64,000 nucleotides of DNA from Halospina sp040196175 (GCF_040196175.1 NZ_JBEFNF010000003.1:1-64000); one strand, 5' to 3'. Positions 42,219 to 51,099 are shown, counted from the stretch's first letter. Program-made: numbers and translations. Notes: generated from the letters alone by a model not told the origin.

Positions 42219-45200
42219 TGTTGGCGCAACTGGTGCGCGGCGCGATCAGCCGCAATCGCTTTGTGGGGTTCCTGATCCTTCTGGTGACTCTGCTCGGGGT
42301 CATCGCCTTCACCCGGCTTGGGCAGCTGGAGGACCCCGAGTTCACCATCCGTACCGCCATCGTGATGACCGGCTACCCCGGCGCAGACGCGGAGCGGGTG
42401 GAGCAGCAGGTGACCGAACCGCTTGAAAAGCAGATCCAGCAGCTTGGTGAGCTAGAGAGCATTGAATCGTTGAGCCGCAATGGCACCTCCATCATTTACG
42501 TGGAGGTCAAGGAGCAGTACGGCGGCCAGCAACTGCGCCAGATCTGGGATGAACTCAACAAGAAGGTCATCACGGCCCGCGCCAAACTCCCCGACGCCGT
42601 GCGCGGCCCGCGCGTTAATGACGACTACGGCGACGTCTACAGCATGCTGTTGTCCGTGGAAGGCGCCGACTACAGCTACGCCGAGCTCAATGACATCGCG
42701 GACCATCTCCAGCAACGGCTGCTGCGGGTTGATGATGTGGCCAAGGTCGACCTGTTCGGCGACCAGGGCGAACGGGTTTTCATTGAAACCAGCCGCTCGA
42801 AGATTGCCGAGCTGGGCCTGACCCCAGCGTTGGTGGTCAACGCTCTCAACAAGCAGAACGTGGTCGCGCCCAGTGGTTTCACCGAAATGGGATCACGCCG
42901 GTTGCGGATCAACACCACCGGCACCTTTGAGTCCGTGGAGGAGCTGGCCAGACTCAACATCCGCAGCCCCGTGACCGGTGAGCTTGTGCAACTGCGTGAC
43001 TTCGCGCAAGTCAGGCGCGGTTACGCCAACCCGCCCGATGCCAGCCTGCGCCACCAGGGCGAATCCGCCCTCGCCCTGGGCGTGGTGCCGGCTGAAGGGG
43101 CCAATGTGGTCGAGCTCACCGAAAGGGTCCAGGCCGAGCTGGACCGGATCGAGGCCAAGATGCCGGTCGGTATCGAGTTCGGTGGCATCGCGCTGCAGTC
43201 CGAGGAAGTCGAGCAGGCTGTTGGCGACTTCCTGATCAACCTGGTCACGGCAGTGGCCATTGTTCTGGCGGTCCTGATGATCTCGCTGGGCCTGCGCACC
43301 GGCTTCGTCGTCGGGCTTGGGGTGCCCCTGACCATCCTCGGCACCTTTGTGGGCATGTACCTGATGGGCTTTGAGCTCCATCGCGTATCACTCGGGGCCC
43401 TGGTGATCGTACTCGGTATGATCGTGGACAATGCCATCGTGATTTCCGAGCTGATGCAGGTGAAGATGCAGCGCGGAACCCAGCGCCTCAAAGCAGCTGC
43501 GGAATCTGTGCAGGAAACCGCCTGGCCCCTGCTGGCAGCCACCGCCATCGCGGTTCTCGCCTTCGCGCCCATCGCCCTGACCAACACCGCCACGGGCGAG
43601 TTCACCCGTTCGCTGTTCTGGGTGGTGGCCATCAGCCTGGCCATTTCCTGGTTGCTGGCGATCGTTGGCACCCCGCTGATGAACTACTGGCTGCTGGACA
43701 GTAAGAGCGGGCTTGGAAACCCCGAGGACCGCGCCTTTTACCAGTGGGTGCACCGCTTGATCAGCGCCACACTCCGCCGCCCCTGGATCCTGACAACCAG
43801 TGCCATCCTCATCGTGGCCGCCAGTGCCGTGGCATTCAGCTTTGTGCCACAGACCTTTTTCCCACCGGCCGAACGCTCCCAGTTCATGGTGGATTACTGG
43901 CTCCCGGAAGGCAGCCGCATCGAGCAGACCAGCGAAGACATGGCCCGGATTGAGCAACGGCTGATGGCGATGGAATCGGTGACGGACATCACCGCCTTCA
44001 TCGGTGAAGGCGCGCCACGGTTCTATCTGCCCATGATTCCGAGAACTCCCAACCCCGCCTTCGGGCAGATCCTGGTCAACGTGGAGACCAAGGAAGACGT
44101 CGACCCTGTGATGGCCAAAATCCGGGAGCACCTGGAAGATGGTTACCCGGAAGCCGAACCCCGGGTGCGGCCAATGCAACTGGGCGAACCCGTACGCTTC
44201 CCGCTCCAACTGCGGGTTACCGGGCCGGAACGGGAGGAACTGGTGGATACGGCCGGAAAACTGCAGGCCGTCATGGCCGAGCACCCGAGCGTCACGAACC
44301 TGCGGCATAACTGGCGCCAGACCCAGCCCCGAGTCACCATTGATGTGGACCAGGACCGGGCCCGTCGCGCCGGGATCACCACCAACAGCATCAACCAGGC
44401 CCTGAACACCGCCTTTGCCGGGCAAGGCGTGGGCGTGTTCCGTGAGGACGATGAGCGCATTCCCATTGTCTGGCGCTTCCCGCTGCCCGAGCGGACTGAC
44501 CCCTCCGAGCTTGAAACCATGGTGGTCTGGCCGGAAAGCGGCGGCAAACCCGTCCCGCTCACACAGGTCGCCGATATCGAGCTCGACTGGGAGCGCCCCG
44601 TGATCTGGCGCCACAACCGTGAGCGGGCGATCACACTGCAAGCGGACCTGGCGAAGGGTTATACCGCATCCGAGGTGCGCGCCGCCCTGGCCCCCAAGAT
44701 CCAGAAGGTCAACCTTCCCTCCGGTTACGACACCCAGTGGGACGGCCAGGTTCACCAGTCAGACGAAGCCCGCGCGGGTGTTCTGAAGCCCGTGCCGGTC
44801 ATTCTGGGCCTAATGGTGCTGGTGCTCATGGCCCAGTTCAACTCGTTCCGGCGCACCCTGCTGGTCATGCTGATGGTGCCGCTGGGGCTGGTGGGCGTCA
44901 GCGTCGGGCTTCTGCTGTTCCAGCAGCCCTTCGGCTTCATGGCCCTTCTGGGCACCATGAGCCTCTCCGGCATGATCATCCGCAACGCCGTGGTCATGGT
45001 CCAGAAAATGGACATGGCGCTGGCTGAAAGCGGAACGCTGGAGGGCATTGGCGAGGCAGCCACCAGCCGCGTGCGCCCCATCCTGCTGACCGCCGCAACC
45101 ACCATGCTCGGCATGCTGCCACTGGCGGTTTCCGGCCCCTTCTGGGCGCCCATGGCGCTGGCCATCATGTTCGGGCTGGCCTTCGCCGCCATCCTGACCA

Positions 45201-45256
45201 TCCTGGTGCTGCCGGCGGGCTATGTGCGCCTTCTGGGGATCCGACCCGGAAAGTAA
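42218..45256 (+). CDS. RND family efflux permease
   Basis: The 1012-aa protein has the standard two repeats of six helices with large periplasmic loops: an opening helix (NRFVGFLILLVTLLG), motif VLGMIVDNAIVISE in the first repeat, and SLSGMIIRNAVVMVQ with RVRPILLTAATTMLGMLPL in the second. The second carries RN where the first has DN, which is normal for asymmetric repeats. It is a proton-driven drug or lipid exporter of the HAE-1-like group. ATG 42218 overlaps the adaptor stop (TGATG). Confidence 0.94.
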   Translation: MLAQLVRGAISRNRFVGFLILLVTLLGVIAFTRLGQLEDPEFTIRTAIVMTGYPGADAERVEQQVTEPLEKQIQQLGELESIESLSRNGTSIIYVEVKEQYGGQQLRQIWDELNKKVITARAKLPDAVRGPRVNDDYGDVYSMLLSVEGADYSYAELNDIADHLQQRLLRVDDVAKVDLFGDQGERVFIETSRSKIAELGLTPALVVNALNKQNVVAPSGFTEMGSRRLRINTTGTFESVEELARLNIRSPVTGELVQLRDFAQVRRGYANPPDASLRHQGESALALGVVPAEGANVVELTERVQAELDRIEAKMPVGIEFGGIALQSEEVEQAVGDFLINLVTAVAIVLAVLMISLGLRTGFVVGLGVPLTILGTFVGMYLMGFELHRVSLGALVIVLGMIVDNAIVISELMQVKMQRGTQRLKAAAESVQETAWPLLAATAIAVLAFAPIALTNTATGEFTRSLFWVVAISLAISWLLAIVGTPLMNYWLLDSKSGLGNPEDRAFYQWVHRLISATLRRPWILTTSAILIVAASAVAFSFVPQTFFPPAERSQFMVDYWLPEGSRIEQTSEDMARIEQRLMAMESVTDITAFIGEGAPRFYLPMIPRTPNPAFGQILVNVETKEDVDPVMAKIREHLEDGYPEAEPRVRPMQLGEPVRFPLQLRVTGPEREELVDTAGKLQAVMAEHPSVTNLRHNWRQTQPRVTIDVDQDRARRAGITTNSINQALNTAFAGQGVGVFREDDERIPIVWRFPLPERTDPSELETMVVWPESGGKPVPLTQVADIELDWERPVIWRHNRERAITLQADLAKGYTASEVRAALAPKIQKVNLPSGYDTQWDGQVHQSDEARAGVLKPVPVILGLMVLVLMAQFNSFRRTLLVMLMVPLGLVGVSVGLLLFQQPFGFMALLGTMSLSGMIIRNAVVMVQKMDMALAESGTLEGIGEAATSRVRPILLTAATTMLGMLPLAVSGPFWAPMALAIMFGLAFAAILTILVLPAGYVRLLGIRPGK

Positions 45257-45274
45257 GGGGCCTCAATGGCCCCT
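45256..45274. terminator. Shared hairpin between convergent RND and methyltransferase genes
   Basis: AGGGGCC (45256-45262) pairs with GGCCCCT (45268-45274) around five bases, immediately after the permease stop and at the methyltransferase stop. A T-tract is lacking on both sides, so termination efficiency is uncertain. Confidence 0.45.
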
Positions 45275-45909
45275 CAAAGCACCCGGTAGGTGGCCATCTT
45301 GCAGGTATTGCCCTCCTCGATCTGGTAGGGCGTGTCGTAGAAGCTGACCAGCTCCCACACGCCCTGCACTTCCAGATCCAGCATCCGCTTGCGGTAACCG
45401 TATTCCTCGTAGGCCCCCTCGCGCACGGTGAACACGATCATCCCACCCGGGCGGGTAACGCGGATCAGCTCATCAAAGCCATCAGCCGTGATGTGGCCGT
45501 AGGTAAAGGTGCCGGTGCAGACCACAGCATCGTAGGCATTGTCGTCCAGCGGCAGGCGTTCTTTCATGTCCGCCTGGATCAGCTGGCGGTAGACGTTCTT
45601 GGTCTCCGCCTGGTCCAGCATGTCCCGGGAATAGTCCAGTGCGTCCAGGGTGTGGTAGCCCAGCCTGGCCAGTTCCTCTCCCACCAACCCGGTGCCGCTG
45701 CCGGCATCCAGGATGAGCGCGTCGTGGTTGCCAACAAGCGCCTGGTCCAGGGCCTTGGCGCTGGTAACATGCGCCACATAGCCGAGCTCCGCCAGGTCGC
45801 TGTCGTAATCCGCTGCCCACGCCTTGTAGGCGTCCATCAGCTGCTCATGATCGTCCGCTGTGTATACCTTGTTCAGGATTTCAGTCTTGGTAATGGTCTT
45901 GTCCGTCAT
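45274..45909 (-). CDS. SAM-dependent methyltransferase, class I
   Basis: The 211-aa protein has motif I LILDAGSGTGLVGEELAR and further class I blocks (LDALDYSRDMLDQA, AVVCTGTFTYGHI, RVTRPGGMIVFTVRE). The N-terminal DHEQLMDAYKAWAADYDSDL is typical of small WBSCR27-like methyltransferases. The substrate is unknown. It is divergent from ohrR, and the shared gap holds an OhrR-type operator, so co-regulation by peroxide is possible. Confidence 0.85.
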   Translation of the reverse strand: MTDKTITKTEILNKVYTADDHEQLMDAYKAWAADYDSDLAELGYVAHVTSAKALDQALVGNHDALILDAGSGTGLVGEELARLGYHTLDALDYSRDMLDQAETKNVYRQLIQADMKERLPLDDNAYDAVVCTGTFTYGHITADGFDELIRVTRPGGMIVFTVREGAYEEYGYRKRMLDLEVQGVWELVSFYDTPYQIEEGNTCKMATYRVL

Positions 45910-45997
45910 GACCGGCTCCTCATCAATAATCCAGCAACGCTATCCAATCGGCTACCTTAGCAGCCTGAGCATGGAACACCGGAAACCATGCTTGCTA

Positions 45998-46017
45998 TTA
46001 AATCGCGCACAATTTAA
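45998..46017. promoter_or_regulatory. OhrR operator upstream of ohrR
   Basis: TTAAAT-N8-ATTTAA, with spacer CGCGCACA, is a perfect inverted repeat directly ahead of the ohrR start. An identical architecture, with a spacer sharing its first six bases, is found ahead of ohr at 46495-46514. AT-rich palindromes of this kind are the usual OhrR binding sites. Confidence 0.8.
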
Positions 46018-46027
46018 AATGCCCAGC

Positions 46028-46477
46028 ATGAACGATAACGGTAATTCCCAGGAAAGCCTGCTCGCGCTGGACCGGCAAGTCTGCTTCGCCCTGTATTCGG
46101 CCCAGCTGGCAATGAGCAAGGTCTACCGCAAGCTGCTGAAAGAGCTGGATCTGACCTATCCCCAGTACCTGGTGATGCTGGTCCTGTGGGAAGAAGACGG
46201 CCAGACCGTCTCTGGGATCGGAGAAAGGCTGTTCCTGGATTCGGCCACCCTCACGCCGCTTCTCAAGCGACTGGAGACCGCCGGCCTTCTGCGGCGCCAG
46301 CGCAGCCAGGAGGACGAGCGACAGGTCGAGGTGGTTCTCACGGAACAGGGGCAGGCACTACGGGAACGGGCCGAGGCCGTACCGGAATCGGTGATGTGTG
46401 CCACGCAGTGCAGCCCGGAAGAACTGGAACGGCTGCGTGACGACCTGCATAAGCTGCGCCAGCGGCTTACCGATTAA
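46028..46477 (+). CDS. ohrR: OhrR, MarR-family organic peroxide sensor/repressor
   Basis: The 149-aa protein starts at ATG 46028; an in-frame ATG at 46019 lies within the operator. The N-terminal ALDRQVCFALYSA holds Cys19, the reactive cysteine of OhrR proteins, with family residues YPQYLVMLVLWE, LFLDSATLTPLLKRLE and a second cysteine pair near the end (VMCATQCSPEE). Oxidation by organic hydroperoxide releases it from DNA. Its target ohr follows. Confidence 0.93.
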   Translation: MNDNGNSQESLLALDRQVCFALYSAQLAMSKVYRKLLKELDLTYPQYLVMLVLWEEDGQTVSGIGERLFLDSATLTPLLKRLETAGLLRRQRSQEDERQVEVVLTEQGQALRERAEAVPESVMCATQCSPEELERLRDDLHKLRQRLTD

Positions 46478-46494
46478 CGTTCGTTTTTAATCAT

Positions 46495-46514
46495 TTAAAT
46501 CGCGCGCTATTTAA
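46495..46514. promoter_or_regulatory. OhrR operator upstream of ohr
   Basis: TTAAAT-N8-ATTTAA with spacer CGCGCGCT lies 35 bases before the ohr start and matches the site ahead of ohrR. The two sites indicate separate, coordinately repressed promoters for regulator and enzyme. Confidence 0.82.
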
Positions 46515-46549
46515 TAGCGAACCACCGAAAACCCGAGAGGAGGAAGACC

Positions 46550-46978
46550 ATGGGTGCAGAAAAGATCCTTTACCAGGCCCAGGCAACCGCCACCGGCGGC
46601 CGTGACGGCAAAGCCGCAAGTGACGACGGCCAGCTCAACGTGAACCTGACCACCCCCAAGGAGCTGGGTGGCGCCGGCGGGGAAGGCACCAATCCCGAGC
46701 AGCTCTTCGCGGCCGGCTATTCCGCTTGTTTTCAGGGCGCATTGAAGCTTGTGGCAGGCAAGGCCAAGGTCAATCTGCCCGAGGAAACCACCATCACCGG
46801 CCAGGTCGGCATCGGGCCGGAAGGCGACGGCTTTGGTATTGCCGTCACGCTGCACATCCATCTACCTGACCTTGATCAGCAGCAGGCCGAGGAATTGGTG
46901 CACAAGGCGCACCAAGTATGCCCGTATTCCAACGCCACCCGGAATAACGTGCCGGTGGAGCTGGTGGTGACGGTCTGA
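46550..46978 (+). CDS. ohr: Ohr, organic hydroperoxide reductase
   Basis: The 142-aa OsmC-superfamily protein has the two catalytic cysteines in GYSACFQGAL and HQVCPYSNATRNN and the arginine and glutamate context of Ohr (GTNPEQLFAAGY). It reduces organic hydroperoxides using lipoylated proteins as electron donor. GAGAGGAGG precedes the ATG. Its expression should be induced by organic peroxides through OhrR. Confidence 0.96.
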   Translation: MGAEKILYQAQATATGGRDGKAASDDGQLNVNLTTPKELGGAGGEGTNPEQLFAAGYSACFQGALKLVAGKAKVNLPEETTITGQVGIGPEGDGFGIAVTLHIHLPDLDQQQAEELVHKAHQVCPYSNATRNNVPVELVVTV

Positions 46979-47001
46979 AGACAGCCATGGCGCATAGATG
47001 G

Positions 47002-47020
47002 GGCCGTCCAGGAGGCGGCC
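47002..47020 (+). terminator. Weak terminator-like hairpin after ohr
   Basis: GGCCG (47002-47006) and CGGCC (47016-47020) can pair and are followed by TTATCC. The stem is short and the T-run poor, so this is a tentative call for the end of the ohr message. Confidence 0.3.
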
Positions 47021-47092
47021 TTATCCACTTCGCCATCCGCGTTTAGATCTGGCCCGTCCAGCGCCACCCCAGGCGCCAACAAGCCTCCTTGT

Positions 47093-47566
47093 TCACCGGC
47101 GTTGACGCCAGCGGTTCATGGCCTCTAGCTTCGCCCGCATTCGCCGGACATGGCTGCCCTCCCAGAAAAGCTGGCAACAGATTGCGCAGGCCCAGACACT
47201 CTGCCCATCCAACCAGATGGAACCGGGGTAGTAGTGCGCCACCTCCCACTCGCTCGCCTCGTGCAACAAAGTATTGCAGTTCTTGCAGCGTGTGAACGGC
47301 GCCCAACACCAGTCCAGATCCAGCCTTTGGGTCAGATCCCGCAGCCGTGCCTCGTCATCCTGGCCCTGGAGATAGATGACATAGCGGGGCGCGTCGGCGA
47401 ACGCCAGAAGATCGGAATCAGCGCTAAGCAGCCAGCGCCCCTCGGCACGCGCCTGAGCCATCAGCTCATCGTCCGGCAGACCCTGAGTGGGCACCTCCGT
47501 ATCATACCCCGCAACGCGCAGCCACTGGGCAATGCCGCTTAGCATTTCGTCGCAGAGTATTCGCAC
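47093..47566 (-). CDS. Mut7-C RNase domain protein with zinc ribbon
   Basis: The 157-aa protein begins from GTG 47566 (MRILCDEMLSGIAQWLRVAGYDT). The N-terminal half is PIN-like, with acidic residues in LCDEML and LLSADSDLLAF. The C-terminal half is a zinc ribbon with CKNC and CAICC. This is the layout of Mut7-C proteins, predicted nucleases related to toxin-type PIN domains. No antitoxin-like gene is next to it. GGGAG lies 9 bases ahead. Confidence 0.85.
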   Translation of the reverse strand: MRILCDEMLSGIAQWLRVAGYDTEVPTQGLPDDELMAQARAEGRWLLSADSDLLAFADAPRYVIYLQGQDDEARLRDLTQRLDLDWCWAPFTRCKNCNTLLHEASEWEVAHYYPGSIWLDGQSVWACAICCQLFWEGSHVRRMRAKLEAMNRWRQRR

Positions 47567-47655
47567 TGCTGTCGGCTCCCGCCATGAATCGAACAGACAC
47601 TCTGTTAGCAGCGTGCTGCCGGCAAGCGCTGATCACCAATTGCAAGCGCTACCCT

Positions 47656-48660
47656 TTAGGCAGGTCCGGAACCCAGTGAGACATTGGGTGCTCCCTGCCC
47701 CAGCAACTCAACCGCTTCAGCAACCACATCCTCAACAACGTCACGAGCCGATCGCACACGATCGATCAGATCCACCGCCTCACCCACAATGAGCGGGGCA
47801 AGGTTGAAATCCCCCTCCTCTATACCAGCCTGGAACCGTTCCCGCTCATCGGTAAGGTTTTCCTCGAGCTCAGGCAGGTGGTCGTGCCATCGGTCGGTCA
47901 TGCGGTTGCGCAGACTGCGTGACGTGTAGGGCTCCGGCCAACCGTAGCCCCTTAACCTGTCAAATACCGAGCTGCGAACCGTGTCGTCGCCAACGGCGCT
48001 GGCTGCACCCGCCTTGGCAGTCGGATGCGCGAGGGATTCCTCGGTGGCGTAGAAGCGGCTGCCCATCAGGACCCCGCTTGCTCCGAGCATCATGGCCGCC
48101 GCCGCGCCGCGTCCGTCCGCGATACCGCCGGCCGCAACCACGGGGACAGAACCAACGGCGTCCACCACGGCAGGTACCAGGGGCAGCGTGGCCCGGTTCG
48201 CGCCATGCCCGCCGGCCTCGGTGCCCTGGGCGATGATGACGTCCGCGCCTTCATCCACGGCCTTCTTTGCCTGCTCCACAGTCTGGACCTGTGCCAGCAG
48301 GCAACAATCGGCCTTTCTGATCTTCTGGGCAAACCCGGCCAGTTCCCCGAACGAGAGCATCATGGCACTGGGCTGATGCGCCAGCACCTGGTCGAGCAGA
48401 TCCGGCTTCTGTTTCAGGCTCCAGGTGATGAAGCCAACGCCAACGGGCGTATCAGCCGCGCTGGCCAGTTCCCGCTCAAGCCATTCCGCATCACCGTAGC
48501 CCCCCCCGATCAGGCCCAGCCCGCCTGCCTCCGAGACCGCCGAAGCCAGATGCCCACCTGCGACCCAGGCCATGGGGGCAGACAGGACCGGGTGGCGGAT
48601 GCCCAGTAGGCGCGTAAGCGGTGTTTCTAGGTTTTTTTCGTTCATAGCCATTTCAGTCAT
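47656..48660 (-). CDS. Nitronate monooxygenase family FMN enzyme
   Basis: The 334-aa TIM-barrel protein has the family blocks HPVLSAPMAWVAGGHLASAVS, GLGLIGGGYGD, DVIIAQGTEAGGHG (active-site His) and VVAAGGIADGRG, AMMLGASGVLMGSRF. It oxidises alkyl nitronates (for example propionate-3-nitronate) with FMN and oxygen. The ATG at 48660 is used; MNEKN at 48645 is possible. A 49-codon frame overlaps its start. Confidence 0.9.
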   Translation of the reverse strand: MTEMAMNEKNLETPLTRLLGIRHPVLSAPMAWVAGGHLASAVSEAGGLGLIGGGYGDAEWLERELASAADTPVGVGFITWSLKQKPDLLDQVLAHQPSAMMLSFGELAGFAQKIRKADCCLLAQVQTVEQAKKAVDEGADVIIAQGTEAGGHGANRATLPLVPAVVDAVGSVPVVAAGGIADGRGAAAAMMLGASGVLMGSRFYATEESLAHPTAKAGAASAVGDDTVRSSVFDRLRGYGWPEPYTSRSLRNRMTDRWHDHLPELEENLTDERERFQAGIEEGDFNLAPLIVGEAVDLIDRVRSARDVVEDVVAEAVELLGQGAPNVSLGSGPA

Positions 48661-48802
48661 CAGTGGATTTAACCAACCTTAACGCGACATCAGTATGCTG
48701 GGTCCCGACACCGCTTTCACTGCGCGAGCCATCCATGGAGAACACCTCGGAGGCCACGAATCCAATATCCTCAGTGGCCACCCCGACCTGCAGGGAATTC
48801 AT
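48653..48802 (-). CDS. Possible 49-aa ORF overlapping the nitronate monooxygenase start
   Basis: The frame runs from ATG 48802 (MNSLQVGVATEDIGFVAS) to a TGA at 48653-48655 inside the first codons of the next gene. AGGAGG lies just two bases ahead, too close to be ideal. I recognise no family. It may be the tail of a decayed gene, like the remnants upstream, or a coupled leader peptide. Confidence 0.3.
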   Translation of the reverse strand: MNSLQVGVATEDIGFVASEVFSMDGSRSESGVGTQHTDVALRLVKSTDD

Positions 48803-48850
48803 TGCCTCCTACTAATCAGCTGGGCGTCACTCAGGATCGTTGAAAGTGCC

Positions 48851-49076
48851 TTACTCGAACGCATCCTCCAGTTGCTTTCGAATAACTCGCCACAGCTCGG
48901 TGCTTCCCAGCCCAATCCGTGCATTAAGATCCAATATCTGTTACCGGGTTACGCCATGTGTACGCCAACTGTGACCGAACCCATGCAAATTCTGGAGTAG
49001 CGGGGGGGACACGGTCTATGGCCTTGGCATAGCGAGCATCTGGCGTCTCACCGGCCTCAAAACCGCCGCTCTGTTC
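48851..49076 (-). pseudogene. Decayed HD-domain hydrolase, C-terminal remnant
   Basis: The minus strand reads GGFEAGETPDARYAKAIDRV. Then, after a one-base shift in a run of seven C (around 48998-49004), it continues PLLQNLHGFG, HSWRTHGVTR, an in-frame TAA, QILDLNARI and ELWRVIRKQLEDAFE. These blocks are the C-terminus of YfbR/HDDC2-like HD hydrolases (FEAGETPDARFAKALDR..., SWREHGVTR). The HD motif half is missing, so the gene is dead by deletion, frameshift and stop. Confidence 0.7.
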
Positions 49077-49089
49077 GATTCATGCAGAT

Positions 49090-49321
49090 TCAGCGTGCCA
49101 GATGAAGGGCCCTGCTCTCCCTGGACAGCACCTGATCAAAACCAACAACTCTGGACACGGCATCAACCAGAGCGTACGCGTTCCCGTCTTTCCAACTATG
49201 CGGTCTCTGGCGTCGCGGGATACCGTATATTGGGCCACGCCCACATACGGCATTCATGTTCCCCATTGATCCAACCAAGAGCCGTTAGAAGATCTGATTT
49301 CTCAGCAATGCGTAATGCCAT
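49090..49321 (-). pseudogene. Decayed GNAT acetyltransferase, N-terminal remnant
   Basis: From an ATG at 49321 one frame gives ALRIAEKSDLLTALGW, then CRMWAWPNIRYPATPETA and a stop. A second frame continues SWKDGNAYALVDAVSRVVGF, then DQVLSRESRALHLAR and a stop at 49090. Together they match the first half of GNAT acetyltransferases (WAGPNIRYP, then YALVD...GRVVGFGQ...HLAR). The acetyl-CoA-binding half is absent. It abuts the HD remnant, so a deletion may have joined two dead genes. Confidence 0.7.
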
Positions 49322-49375
49322 TTAAACCATTCCCCTGACCGTCCGACACCAATTAGCACTCATAGGCAACTCGGG

Positions 49376-50620
49376 CTAGTCCTGTTGAGATACAGGAGCA
49401 GGCTCATGTTCTTCGATTCCCCTGAAAGCGGCAGTAGTAAGCGCCCCAATCGCCAGCAGAACCGCAGCCGATAGAAAGGCAGGTTGGTAGGTACCTGTCG
49501 CCTCCCTGACAGCCCCACCTATGTAGACACCCGTAGCGGCGAAGATCTGATGCGCGAACAAGGTGCAGCCAAGAATGGCGCCAAGACCGCCTGCCCCAAA
49601 CCTGTCACTGATCAGCCCCGTTTTAAGCGGTATGATAGGGAACGAGGACACGCCATAGACCACTGCGAAGACGTAGAGCTGCCAGATCTGCCCCAAGACA
49701 GCCAAGCAGCTCAGCGAGAGCGCACGGACCAGGTAAAGCCCAACCAAAATAGGCTTCTTACCGATCCGAGGGGCCACCTGCCCAAGAGCCCACATGCTCA
49801 GAGCACTTGCACAGGCGGCTATTCCCAGCAGGTTGCCCCCCAATGCTTTGGTGCCCCCCAGATCAACGGCGAAGCCGGGCAGGTGCATCGCGACCATGTA
49901 CAGTGAATAGCCGCAGCTCACGTACCCGATCATTGCACAATAGAAATCAAATGATCGGATCGCCTCTGAAAAGGTGGCACTTTTCGATTCCGTTCCAAAA
50001 CCTGCTGGGATGGTATCGCCATCAGGGAGCTGCCCAACCTCGCGCGGGTTATTTCGAACTCCCAGGAACACCATGGGCGCCACAAGGAACAGCATCCCTG
50101 CACCGAGTACAGCAAACGCCGTTTGAACCCCTCCAAGATAGATCAACCAACCTGCAAGAGGAAGGAGCAGCAACTGACCGACATTAATCCCCATTGAGCT
50201 GCGGGCAAGCATCCTGCCCCTTCCTTTCACATACCAGCGGGATACCAGCACTGCGTTTGCCATAGAGCCACAGCCGGCAAACCCGATTGCGGTAACAACC
50301 CCATAATACAGGAAGAACTCCCACTGGTACTCAATGGTCGCGGACATCAGGAACGCAAGCCCCATCAATGCAGCGGATGTGGTAATGACGGGGCGAGGCC
50401 CAATCCGGTCAATAACTCGCCCAAGGAACGGCTGTAACACACCCCATACAACCATGTTCACGGAGACAGCAGTACTGAGCGTTGCTAGCGACCAGCCGTG
50501 AACGGCGTGCAGCTCAGCAAAGAATTGTCCCGCCGAAAGATTCAGGCCAAACGCCCCCATCATCACCACAAATGAGATCGTGACCATTCGACCGCCAATG
50601 AACTGGCTTTCTGACGCCAT
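49376..50620 (-). CDS. MFS transporter (monocarboxylate/oxalate-formate type)
   Basis: The 414-aa protein has about 12 hydrophobic segments and the MFS loop motif GRVIDRIGPRPVI between helices 2 and 3. The central loop (NNPREVGQLPDGD) and opening (FGLNLSAGQFFAELHAVHGWS) resemble the MCT-like/oxalate-formate antiporter group. The substrate is probably an organic anion, but this cannot be fixed from sequence. No good ribosome site is seen ahead of 50620. Confidence 0.85.
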   Translation of the reverse strand: MASESQFIGGRMVTISFVVMMGAFGLNLSAGQFFAELHAVHGWSLATLSTAVSVNMVVWGVLQPFLGRVIDRIGPRPVITTSAALMGLAFLMSATIEYQWEFFLYYGVVTAIGFAGCGSMANAVLVSRWYVKGRGRMLARSSMGINVGQLLLLPLAGWLIYLGGVQTAFAVLGAGMLFLVAPMVFLGVRNNPREVGQLPDGDTIPAGFGTESKSATFSEAIRSFDFYCAMIGYVSCGYSLYMVAMHLPGFAVDLGGTKALGGNLLGIAACASALSMWALGQVAPRIGKKPILVGLYLVRALSLSCLAVLGQIWQLYVFAVVYGVSSFPIIPLKTGLISDRFGAGGLGAILGCTLFAHQIFAATGVYIGGAVREATGTYQPAFLSAAVLLAIGALTTAAFRGIEEHEPAPVSQQD

Positions 50621-51019
50621 AGCTACAACTATAGAAAAGATAATTGGATTGAATCAGGTACTGGAATAGAGCTGCCGAGTTCCTGGTGTGAAGCCATGGA
50701 GCAGGCGAGCGAGATGACGAGGCACGGCATCCAGCGTCGATCGTTGTCGGAAACTATCTTGAACGCAGGGAAAGTGGTCAAAAACCGTGTCCGGGAATGC
50801 CGCGCTTACGCAGTACGCCGTAAGTTTTTCATTCAGCGCGACAGTCTCCGCTCATACGCCTCTCTTGAGGTTGATTTCCGCCCTAAAAGTAATCTTCCAG
50901 CCAACGACACACAAGACCCCAACACCATCTCATGCACCACCCCACACCCCGCCCGATGGTCGTAATTACCGAAAGGTTCTGGCATACTCCGCGCCTGTAG
51001 ATAACAGCAATGCTTTCCC
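50621..51019. other. Intergenic region without a recognisable gene
   Basis: This stretch separates the MFS gene from the pckA leader. A plus-strand frame (50696-50965) and several minus-strand fragments are open, but composition is arginine/serine-rich and I see no family motif or convincing ribosome site. Its right end should contain the pckA promoter. CATACT at 50983-50988 is a possible -10, but no clear -35 is present. Confidence 0.4.
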
Positions 51020-51099
51020 GCACCCCGTCACGCCGCGAGCCTGGCGGGGTGCTACCGCTTAGAGGGGTGCGCCCCGAACAACCATCCGCACCCCGGGGC
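51020..51099 (+). promoter_or_regulatory. Structured 5' leader of pckA with duplicated complementary segments
   Basis: GCACCCC occurs at 51020-51026 and 51088-51094, and its complement GGGGTGC at 51046-51052 and 51064-51070. The first pair can form an 8-bp stem (51020-51027 with 51045-51052), and the second pair another (51064-51070 with 51088-51094). The segments are interchangeable, so alternative folds are possible. A further GCCCCG (51071) / CGGGGC (51094) pairing overlaps. The region ends 71 bases before the pckA GTG. Confidence 0.5.

Noticed and set aside
43388..44755. A 455-codon minus-strand open frame
   Set aside because: It is antisense to the RND permease; composition is His/Gly/Gln-rich with no domain.
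46579..47656. A toxin-antitoxin system involving the Mut7-C PIN-like protein
   Set aside because: No small antitoxin-like gene lies next to it, and the zinc ribbon is typical of stand-alone Mut7-C proteins.
50696..50965. An 89-codon plus-strand frame between the MFS gene and pckA
   Set aside because: Arg/Ser-rich with no motif, no good ribosome site and no hydrophobic pattern; treated as non-coding.
50980..50992. A sigma-54-like GG...GC promoter ahead of pckA
   Set aside because: The spacing between GG and GC is 8 instead of 10 bases.
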